A model generated the notes under the pieces. That model worked only from the letters and a program-made list of their open reading frames with translations. It searched no databases and was not told the DNA's origin. A program made the translations under genes and the position numbers. Shown piece after piece: positions 6,891-14,465 of a stretch of DNA of 15,651 nt. The stretch covers positions 416 to 16,066 of the forward strand of contig QHXA01000132.1 in the NCBI GenBank assembly GCA_003222755.1, read 5' to 3'. Position 1 is the stretch's first letter. Every line of letters starts with the position of its first letter. This stretch comes from Acidobacteriota bacterium (GTDB taxonomy: Bacteria; Acidobacteriota; Terriglobia; 20CM-2-55-15).

Positions 6891-8472
6891 GAACGATCTT
6901 GGCAGACAAGATATTCGGGATTTGCCGGAATTGTTCGATGACATCTTTACCGACCGCATTATCCACCAGCAGCAGCGCCAGCGCTTTTCCGCCTTCATGC
7001 TCGCGACCCAAATGCATTCCGGCGATGTTGACGCTGCATTTGCCGAGAACGGTTCCGATCGCACCGATGACTCCGGGCTTGTCGTTGTTCGTGAAGAAGA
7101 TCATGTTGCCGCGGGGCACGACTTCCAGAGGGTAGCCATCGATGTTGACGATGCGCGGTAGCTTGTCCGTGAAAACAGTTCCCGACACCCGGTGAGATTC
7201 TACGTCGGTCTTCAGTTCGATGACGATAAGGTTTGTAAAATTCTCAGGCGCCGGAACACGCGTTTCTTGAACCCTGATCCCGCGCTGTTTTGCGACGTGC
7301 ATCGCATTGACCAGGTTTACACCCTCGCGCAGGACCGGCATGAGCAGGCTGCGGACGATGACGGACGTCAGGTAGTTCAGGTTCACGTCGCAAACCTCAC
7401 CCGAGTACCGGATGGAGACCGTTTGCATCCGTCCTTCACAAATCTGAGCCACAAAGGTCGCCAGACGCGCCGCCAGATCCACAAAGTGCTGGTACCGCTC
7501 CACAGCACCGGCTTCCAGGCGCGGAAAATTCAGCGCGCCATCGACGGTATTCTTGAGCAGGTATTCAGAAACCTGCCGGCAAATGTCTTCGGAAACCCTT
7601 CGCTGCGCTTCTACAGTGGAGGCGCCGAGATGCGGCGTCGCAATGAAATTATCCAACTCGAAAAGCGGGGATTCGGTATTCGGCTCGATTTCAAATACGT
7701 CGAATGCGGCGCCTGCCACTTTTCCGCTCTTCACCGCATCATAGAGATCGCGTTCGCCAATAATGCCGCCTCGAGCGCAATTCACCAGTCGCACGCCATC
7801 TTTCATCCGTGCGATCGTGTCCTTGTTGATGAGATTGCGAGTGGCATCAGTGAGTGGCACGTGAACGGTGATGAAGTCCGCTTGCTCGAAGACGTCATCA
7901 ATGTGCACTAATTCGAGGCCGCTCGACAGATGCGCATCGGGATTGATGTATGGATCGAATGCCACAACCTTCATGCCCATCGCCTGACACTTGCGCGCGA
8001 CCTCGCTGCCGATCCGGCCGAGACCGATCACGCCAAGTGTTTTGCCAGCGAGTTCCACGCCTTTGAATTTGTTCCTTTCCCACTGCCGATGCTTCAGGGC
8101 AATGTACGCTTGCGGAATGTTGCGGGCGAGCGAGAAAAGCATAGCGATTGTGTGTTCTGCAGTCGTTGTGGTGGAGCCGCCGGGCGAATTCATGACGAGA
8201 ATTCCGTGCTCGGTGGCAGCATCGATATCGACGTTGTCGACACCGACACCAGCGCGTCCGATAACTTTCAGCCGCGTCGCCTTCTGCATCAGTTCGCGGT
8301 CCACCGTCGTGCTGCTACGGACCACAATGCCGTCGGCCTCTCCGATGATGCTCAACAGTTTTTCGCGTGAAATCTTGTCGTGGACGATTGGCTCAATCGA
8401 GTTTGAACGATTGATGATGGCGATTCCGGCAGGGTCAATGCCGTCGAGCAAGAGAACTTTTAAGTTGGGCAT
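6883..8472 (-). CDS. serA: D-3-phosphoglycerate dehydrogenase
   Basis: Oxidises 3-phosphoglycerate to 3-phosphohydroxypyruvate with NAD, the first step of serine synthesis in the cytoplasm. The 529 residues match the long (type I) form. The substrate-domain start MPNLKVLLLDGIDPAG is followed by GRAGVGVDNVD and the nucleotide-binding GLGRIG (150-155) with Asp173 after the second strand. The catalytic set is present: Arg234 in NCARGG, Glu263 in FEIEPNTESPL, and His281 in TPHLGAST. An allosteric substrate-binding domain (about 315-450) precedes a C-terminal ACT domain (about 456-529: NDKPGVIGAIG, then NIAGMHLGR), which usually senses serine. ATG 8472 gives the canonical N-terminus. An in-frame TTG at 8511 would add 13 residues encoded largely by the 8490-8506 palindrome, so I rejected it. 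No clear ribosome site precedes the ATG. The stop overlaps the receptor start. Confidence 0.96.
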   Translation of the reverse strand: MPNLKVLLLDGIDPAGIAIINRSNSIEPIVHDKISREKLLSIIGEADGIVVRSSTTVDRELMQKATRLKVIGRAGVGVDNVDIDAATEHGILVMNSPGGSTTTTAEHTIAMLFSLARNIPQAYIALKHRQWERNKFKGVELAGKTLGVIGLGRIGSEVARKCQAMGMKVVAFDPYINPDAHLSSGLELVHIDDVFEQADFITVHVPLTDATRNLINKDTIARMKDGVRLVNCARGGIIGERDLYDAVKSGKVAGAAFDVFEIEPNTESPLFELDNFIATPHLGASTVEAQRRVSEDICRQVSEYLLKNTVDGALNFPRLEAGAVERYQHFVDLAARLATFVAQICEGRMQTVSIRYSGEVCDVNLNYLTSVIVRSLLMPVLREGVNLVNAMHVAKQRGIRVQETRVPAPENFTNLIVIELKTDVESHRVSGTVFTDKLPRIVNIDGYPLEVVPRGNMIFFTNNDKPGVIGAIGTVLGKCSVNIAGMHLGREHEGGKALALLLVDNAVGKDVIEQFRQIPNILSAKIVHV

Positions 8473-8489
8473 ACGCAGCTGGATATTTC

Positions 8490-8506
8490 GCACCGCGGAG
8501 CGGTGC
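8490..8506. repeat. 17-nt palindrome, copy B
   Basis: GCACCGCGGAGCGGTGC has a perfect 7-bp stem and 3-nt loop, identical to the reverse complement of 403-419. It begins one base past the aminotransferase stop in the direction of transcription and fills most of the gap before the serA ATG. As in copy A, it sits between two co-directional minus-strand genes, just after the upstream stop. Confidence 0.75.
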
Positions 8507-8507
8507 C

Positions 8508-9670
8508 TCAAACCTGGCTTACGAAATTCCGAATCCTTTCCAGCGCAGCTTGAATATCGGCAAGAGAGTTCGCAAAGGATAACCGCAGATAACCTTCTCC
8601 ATAATCGCCGAATGCCGTACCCGGCAGAGCCGCAACGCCGGCCTCGCTCAGGAGACGATTCGCGAATTCGTCACTAGAAAGACCAGCCTCGCTAAGATTA
8701 GGAAAAAGATAAAACGCGCCGAGCGGCTTCAAACAATGGATGCCCGGAATACTATTCAGACCATCCGCGAACACATCCCGCCGCTTCCGGAATTCGGCAA
8801 CCATTCGTTCGGTCGCTTTTTCCGTTTCCGGTGTGAAGGCTTCGAGAGCAGCGCGCTGGGTAAATGTGGCTGCACTGGAAACGCTGTTGTTCACGAAGAG
8901 CTCGATCGTAGGAAACGTGTCTTCAGGAACGACGCCGTAACCCAGGCGCCAGCCGGTCATCGCATAAATTTTCGAGAAGCCATTCACAAACAAAACGCGA
9001 TCGAGAATATTCGGCACATCGAGGATGCTGGCCGGCCGATCGGCATAGTAAATCTCCGAATAGATCTCGTCGGAAAGAATCAAGAGGTCGTGCTTGCGGG
9101 CCAGTTCGCCAATCTTTCGCAGATCATCCAACGTCAATACGCCACCAGTCGGGTTTTGCGGCGAATTGATAACAATCATTTTTGTTTGTGGCGTGATGAC
9201 GCGAGCGAGCTCTTCGCTTCCTCCAGCTTCAGAGGCACGGGCGTTCCACCAGCCATGCGAATAGCAGCCTCGTAAGCCGGATATGCAGGCTCAGGGCAAA
9301 TCACCTCATCGCCGGGGTCCACGACCGAGTGGATCATGGAGAAGATCATCATCTTCGCACCGGGGGTTACGATGACATTGCGCGGATCGATCTGTTGAGG
9401 ATGCCGCGAAGAAAGATGCCGCGCGATTACGACCCGTAGATCCCATACGCCGGGAACCGGGGAATAGTGAGTTGCACCCTTTCTCAACCATTCGACGCCG
9501 GCACGGATGACCGGTTCTGGAGTATCGAAATCCGGCTCCCCGATTTCCAAGTGAATGATGCTACGGCCCTGCCGCTCTAACTCATTGGCGCGACCGAGCA
9601 TTTCAAATGCGGCCTCACCTCTGACGCCTTGCATCCGCTTTGCGATCCGGCTTTTGGTGTCCAGCTTCAC
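8508..9670 (-). pseudogene. PLP-dependent class I aminotransferase (AspC-like), broken by a frameshifting deletion
   Basis: Two overlapping frames together encode one fold-type-I aminotransferase. The N-terminal part (GTG 9670 to a TGA at 9176) has HLEIGEPDFDTPEPV, TPGAKMMIF and CPEPAYPAYEA, and ends in a nonsense tail after VPLKLEE. The C-terminal part has NSPQNPTGG, SDEIYSEIYY, the PLP-lysine motif NGFSKIYAMTGWRLGYG, and a normal end with the substrate-binding Arg in GYLRLSFA. The second frame stays conserved upstream of its first ATG (EELARVITPQTK before MIVINS), so the shift occurs near 9218-9223. Roughly seven family residues are missing there, which fits a deletion of about 22 nt. The product would be truncated before the catalytic lysine, so the gene is probably non-functional, unless this is an assembly error. 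A Shine-Dalgarno-like AAGGGAG precedes the GTG. Substrate specificity cannot be assigned. Confidence 0.85.
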
Positions 9671-9686
9671 TCAGTGAACTCCCTTT

Positions 9687-9713
9687 CCGACAAAAATGAC
9701 CTCAAAGTATAAC
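9687..9713. promoter_or_regulatory. Possible divergent promoter region (aminotransferase/Rieske)
   Basis: The gap between the divergent starts at 9670 and 9747 contains an A/T-rich patch. On the plus strand CCGACA (9687) and TATAAC (9708) are 15 bases apart. On the minus strand TATACT (9711-9706) resembles a -10 box. Both are weak matches to a housekeeping sigma-70 consensus, and the -35 elements are poor. This is the only place from which both genes could be transcribed. Confidence 0.3.
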
Positions 9714-9736
9714 ATTGGGCCTTACTTAAGAATGCC

Positions 9737-9743
9737 GGGAGGA
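9737..9743 (+). promoter_or_regulatory. Ribosome binding site supporting the GTG start of the Rieske gene
   Basis: GGGAGGA lies four bases (counted from GGAGG) before the GTG at 9747. The in-frame upstream starts, ATG 9696 and ATG 9732, have no comparable site. Confidence 0.55.
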
Positions 9744-9746
9744 CGT

Positions 9747-10055
9747 GTGACTGACAAGTGGGTTCGCGTGGCAAGCTTGTCGGAGTTGCCGAGCGAAGGC
9801 ATCGGGCATGCGGTTAAAGCCGAGGGACTGGACATCGCTTTGTTCCGGTGGAACGATCGCGTCTACGCTATAGAGGATCTCTGTCCACATCTGGGCTTTC
9901 CGCTGAGCGAGGGCGTCATGCAAATGGGCGAGGTGATCTGTAGCTGGCATGGCTGGCACGTCAGGCTGGAGGATGGGACCTGCCGGCGCGAGCGTGAACG
10001 CGCAAAGGTGTGGGAGTGCGAGGTGCGGGAGGGGGATGTGTTTGTAAGAATTTGA
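9747..10055 (+). CDS. Rieske-type [2Fe-2S] ferredoxin, small NirD-like
   Basis: A 102-residue soluble electron carrier that is a single Rieske domain. Both cluster-binding boxes are intact: CPHLGF (Cys46, His48) and CSWHGW (Cys65, His68), separated by 16 residues as in bacterial ferredoxin components of oxygenases and in NirD-like proteins. The beta-sandwich surround is typical (IALFRWNDRVYAIEDLCPH before box 1, VWECEVREGDVFVRI at the end). No signal peptide or membrane anchor is seen. The partner enzyme is not in the window, so the pathway is unknown. I chose the GTG start because of the ribosome site at 9737-9743 and because family members begin at about this point ('WVRVASLSELP'). ATG 9732 or ATG 9696 would add 5 or 17 residues. 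It converges on ilvD. Confidence 0.88.
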   Translation: MTDKWVRVASLSELPSEGIGHAVKAEGLDIALFRWNDRVYAIEDLCPHLGFPLSEGVMQMGEVICSWHGWHVRLEDGTCRRERERAKVWECEVREGDVFVRI

Positions 10056-10096
10056 GAATGAACATTGAACATTGACAAAGCTTGTTCAATGTTCAT

Positions 10097-10098
<2 letters not shown>
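10056..10098. terminator. Perfect 16-bp hairpin between convergent genes, built of 7-nt units
   Basis: GAATGAACATTGAACA (10056-10071) and TGTTCAATGTTCATTC (10083-10098) are exact reverse complements around an 11-nt loop. The element starts at the base after the Rieske stop and runs into the ilvD stop (10097-10099), so it fills the whole convergent gap. It could end transcription from both sides. Each arm is a tandem of 7-nt units (AATGAAC, ATTGAAC), and the stem is A/T-rich, so it may be a dispersed repeat adopted as a terminator. Confidence 0.65.
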
Positions 10099-11773
<1,675 letters not shown>

Positions 11774-11809
11774 AAAGAGGCAACAGGATAACACAGCACG
11801 GACCGCGGA

Positions 11810-11847
11810 AAACTGTAGGGGCGGTCATAGAGACCGCCCTCCAGTTT
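11810..11847. repeat. TGTAGGGGCGGTC-type palindrome, copy 2
   Basis: AAACTGTAGGGGCGGTC and GACCGCCCTCCAGTTT form a long hairpin with one mismatch and one bulge around a very short loop. The core TGTAGGGGCGGTCATA is identical to 2829-2862. It lies about 36 bases upstream of the ilvD ATG, in the gap shared with the divergent surface-protein gene. The rest of this gap (11848-11980) shows no coding potential; a weak GTGCA/TGCAC inverted repeat lies near 11959-11973. Confidence 0.7.
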
Positions 11848-11981
11848 CGCACGCGGCAAAACTTCCCCGGTTACTTATCGTCCTGCCACTGACCGACGGA
11901 CGGGCATCGCCGCAAACTCACGACAGACGGGACACTTAGGCTGCCTGCCCGCATAGCGGTGCATGATCTGCACACACTTCC

Positions 11982-11995
11982 GTAGGGGTTCCTAC
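11982..11995 (+). promoter_or_regulatory. Short inverted repeat just ahead of the surface-protein ribosome site
   Basis: GTAGG-GGTT-CCTAC forms a 5-bp stem with a 4-nt loop, ending 7 bases before the GGAGGT of the next gene. It could be an operator, for example for a LuxR/NarL-type regulator (these often use short inverted repeats with TAC/GTA ends), or an RNA hairpin that controls ribosome access. No regulator gene is in view. Confidence 0.3.
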
Positions 11996-12002
11996 CAAAA
12001 TT

Positions 12003-12008
12003 GGAGGT
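12003..12008 (+). promoter_or_regulatory. Ribosome binding site fixing the surface-protein start
   Basis: GGAGGT lies 7 bases before the ATG at 12016. The alternative in-frame TTG at 12001 overlaps this site, so it is unlikely to be the start. Confidence 0.75.
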
Positions 12009-12015
12009 CTGTACT

Positions 12016-12903
12016 ATGCATTCTTTTAACAAGGCAGCGATTATCACCGGCTGCTTCATACTGGCAGTAGTCTTCCTTGCGCCGCCGACCACTCAAGGTG
12101 ATGAGTGGAATTTAGCGACGCGGTTTACGGTGAACCACCCGTTTGAGGTCCCGGGCATGGTTCTCCAACCGAATACACCTTACGTTATCCGGCTCTACGA
12201 TTCGCCAAGCACGCGCAACGTAGTTCAGCTTTATAACGAAAGTCAGACCCACATGCTGACGATGTTCATGGCTATTTCGGATGAACGTCTCGAGCCGGCG
12301 GATAAGACAGTATTCACATTTATTGAAACGCAGCCCGGATTCCCGCTGCCGATCAAGGAATGGTTTTATCCCGGCCGGCTTCGTGGATTGGAGTTCGTTT
12401 ATCCCAAACAGCAGGCGCTCGAAATCGCAAAGCACGCGCGAGAACCCGTGCTTGCCGCGGATAATACCAATCTTCATCGGCTAAGTAGCATCACAGTCGA
12501 ATCAATTGGGCCGATCGGCACAACGCAGACGGCTGTAACCGAGAGCGCTGCGAACGTGACGAAATCGGAAAACACAGCGGTATTCGAGGAAAAGCCGAGT
12601 GTGGCTGAAGCTGCGCCGCCGCCCGTGGATCAGGAGCAGCAAGTCGAACAGCAGAATCTCGATAAGTCCGGTCAAGGTGAAATTGCTCAGAACACCGAGA
12701 ACACATCAAGCATTTCGAAGACCGAATCTGAAGTTCAGCAACAGAAGCCGTCTGAAGTCCCCGCAACGACGGAACGGCAGCCAGTGACGGAAGAGAATCG
12801 GGAACTGCCGCGGACTGCGGGTGAGCTACCGTTGCTCGCGATGATCGGCGCCCTCTGTCTGGCCGCCGGTCTTGGCCTGAGGGTTGTGTCCGCGAAATCG
12901 TAG
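12016..12903 (+). CDS. Exported protein with LPxTA-type C-terminal sorting tail
   Basis: 295 residues. A signal peptide (MHSFNKAAIITGCFILAVVF, cleaved near residue 25-28) leads into a beta-rich domain (about 29-147) with the landmarks FTVNHPFEVPGMVL, PYVIRLYDSPSTRNVVQLY, KEWFYPGRLRGLEFVYPK and HAREPVLA. I know this domain from Acidobacteriota exported proteins without an assigned function. Residues 155-262 are a low-complexity Gln/Glu/Ser/Thr/Pro linker, probably a flexible stalk. The C-terminus is a tripartite sorting signal: LPRTA (264-268), then a hydrophobic span (LPLLAMIGALCLAAGLGL, about 271-288), then a basic end (R...K). This resembles the LPxTG signal, but with Ala in place of Gly. 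The mature protein is likely held in a membrane or passed to a sorting enzyme. No sortase gene is in the window. ATG 12016 is chosen because of GGAGGT. Confidence 0.85.
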   Translation: MHSFNKAAIITGCFILAVVFLAPPTTQGDEWNLATRFTVNHPFEVPGMVLQPNTPYVIRLYDSPSTRNVVQLYNESQTHMLTMFMAISDERLEPADKTVFTFIETQPGFPLPIKEWFYPGRLRGLEFVYPKQQALEIAKHAREPVLAADNTNLHRLSSITVESIGPIGTTQTAVTESAANVTKSENTAVFEEKPSVAEAAPPPVDQEQQVEQQNLDKSGQGEIAQNTENTSSISKTESEVQQQKPSEVPATTERQPVTEENRELPRTAGELPLLAMIGALCLAAGLGLRVVSAKS

Positions 12904-12913
12904 GACCGGCATC

Positions 12914-13033
12914 CGAATGTAGATGTCAGATGGTCCATGGTCCTGGCCCATGATCCATGACGAATGTAGTTGTTTCATGTGCAATTACATTTCTTATGGA
13001 CCATGGACCAGGACCAATTCAAATTTACATTTG
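12914..13033. repeat. About 120-nt nested palindromic element with 7-nt tandem units
   Basis: Three nested stems can be read. Outer: AATGTAGAT (12916-12924) with ATTTACATT (13023-13031), with one G-T wobble. Middle: TGGTCCATGGTCC (12931-12943) with GGACCATGGACCA (12998-13010); overlapping this, TGGTCCTGG (12938-12946) pairs with CCAGGACCA (13008-13016). Inner: AATGTAGTTG (12963-12972) with CAATTACATT (12982-12991), again with one wobble. The left half is a run of TGGTCCA-like heptamers flanked by direct repeats CGAATGTAGATG (12914) and CGAATGTAGTTG (12961). It fills most of the gap between the surface-protein stop and the M48 gene, with no coding potential. No transposase is present. Confidence 0.75.
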
Positions 13034-13092
13034 AGAACAAGGGCAGCGTCAAAGTTTCTCCTCATTGAAGAAATTCCATAGAATATCTGTCC

Positions 13093-14439
13093 ATGGTGAA
13101 CATCGTCTTTGGACTGCTGTTCCTGCTGGCAGCTGGGCAGAGCATTAATTTCTTTTCTCTCAAACAAGATATTGAGATCGGATCAGAGTCGGCAACCGAA
13201 GCCGAGCAATCGCTTTCTCTCGTCGCAAATGCAACTGTCCCGCACCGCTATGTCAACGGAATCGGACGGCGTGTTGCGCAGAATCGAACGCTGCCGGCGC
13301 TCAACTACCGATTTCGAATTATCAATTCGAAGGACATCAACTCGGCCGGGTTTCCGGGCGGCGCGATTTACATCCATCGCGGGCTACTCGAAATCGCTTC
13401 GACGGAGGACGAAATTGCGGCAATCCTGGCCCACGAAGTGAGCCATGTCGCCTCGCGGCATGGGACGGCGCAGTTGTCGCGGCAGCTTCTGGTGCAAGCT
13501 CCAATTGCGATCGCTGCAGGACTGCCGGCATCGCAGGTGTGGAGAGATGAAATCACGAAGCTCGGAATTGCAGTTGGAATGGATGCTCCATTTCTGCGCT
13601 ATAGCAGAGATCAGGAACTCGAAGCGGGTCTGATGGCGGTGCGGTTGCTAGCCGAAGCGCAATACGATCCGAATGCGTTTCGAACGCTGCTGGAGAAGAT
13701 AGGCGAAATCCAGACCGGTGACGTTTCGCGAGCGCCTGCGTTCGTGTTCAATCACCCTCAATCGCAAACGATGACACCGGAAATTGCGGAAAGAATCGAG
13801 CAACTCGCAACGTTGCTAACACGTCAGTCGCGCGCAGACACAGAATTCCGCACATTCCGGTCGGCGCTTTTGAAGCTGCCTATCACCTCCGTGGACGCGG
13901 CTCCGACTCGTCCCCGGCAGCGGGACGAGGGCTCTGATCTTTCCACGGCCGTTCTGCCGAATGTCTTCACAGATCCAATGGACTATTACCGCCTTGGATA
14001 TCCAACCGGCTGGCAGATAACGCGGACCGGTGCCCCCCATGGCGCAATCATCGCGCCCGCCGACGGCGTTCAGTCTTCACGCAACGGCGACAATCTGAAT
14101 CACGGCGTCATGTTCGATTTATTCGATATCTCCGTCCCGGATAAATCACTCACGCTGGAGCAGGCCACCAACCGTCTGATTGTCTATCTGCGCCAACGGA
14201 ATCCTTCTCTTCGGGTTGTCCCGGGCGCCCAAACACAAACACTGGTCAGCGATGAACCAGGCCTACGCACCGTACTGATCGGAAATCCCGACGCGAGCAG
14301 CGAACCTGAAGTGACTTGGGTGGTGACGCGCCTCTACTACCAAAGCTTGTTTTACATGGTGTTCGTCGCACCCGCAGATGAGTTTCCAATATACCAATCG
14401 GTTTTTGAGCAAATGATCCGCAGTGCCCGCTTACGGTGA
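13093..14439 (+). CDS. Exported M48-family zinc metallopeptidase
   Basis: 448 residues. The N-terminal hydrophobic stretch MVNIVFGLLFLLAAGQ is likely a signal peptide or anchor, so it should act in the periplasm or envelope. The M48 catalytic domain runs from about 25 to 245: NSKDINSAGFPGGAIYIHRGLL, then the zinc motif HEVSH (114-118) in ILAHEVSHVASRHG, then the third-ligand region SRDQELEAG (171-179) with Glu175 as probable ligand, and FVFNHPQSQTMTPEIAERIEQL, which matches the usual 'THP...ERI' loop. The remaining residues (about 285-448) form a family-specific C-terminal domain without an obvious enzyme motif. Compared with relatives (usually E-x-E-A-D), the last Asp is Gly here. Relatives act in quality control of envelope proteins. 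Gene order places a serine hydrolase 26 nt downstream. The ribosome site before ATG 13093 is weak; GTG 13096 is an alternative start. Confidence 0.9.
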   Translation: MVNIVFGLLFLLAAGQSINFFSLKQDIEIGSESATEAEQSLSLVANATVPHRYVNGIGRRVAQNRTLPALNYRFRIINSKDINSAGFPGGAIYIHRGLLEIASTEDEIAAILAHEVSHVASRHGTAQLSRQLLVQAPIAIAAGLPASQVWRDEITKLGIAVGMDAPFLRYSRDQELEAGLMAVRLLAEAQYDPNAFRTLLEKIGEIQTGDVSRAPAFVFNHPQSQTMTPEIAERIEQLATLLTRQSRADTEFRTFRSALLKLPITSVDAAPTRPRQRDEGSDLSTAVLPNVFTDPMDYYRLGYPTGWQITRTGAPHGAIIAPADGVQSSRNGDNLNHGVMFDLFDISVPDKSLTLEQATNRLIVYLRQRNPSLRVVPGAQTQTLVSDEPGLRTVLIGNPDASSEPEVTWVVTRLYYQSLFYMVFVAPADEFPIYQSVFEQMIRSARLR

Positions 14440-14465
14440 CACTGCGACAATACAAGGAGAACAGT

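Noticed and set aside
6891..7064. N-terminal extension of the receptor frame up to 7064
   Set aside because: It overlaps the 3' part of serA, is rich in Arg, Cys and Trp, and would bury the signal peptide; the ATG at 6890 gives a normal export signal.
7192..7911. 239-codon open frame on the plus strand inside serA
   Set aside because: Antisense to a strongly conserved enzyme; the translated sequence has no domain signature.
9176..9182. Programmed frameshifting or a genuine two-gene aminotransferase at the A-rich AAACAAAAATGA
   Set aside because: The conserved second frame extends well upstream of this site and family residues are missing, so the break is a deletion near 9218-9223, not slippage at the A run.
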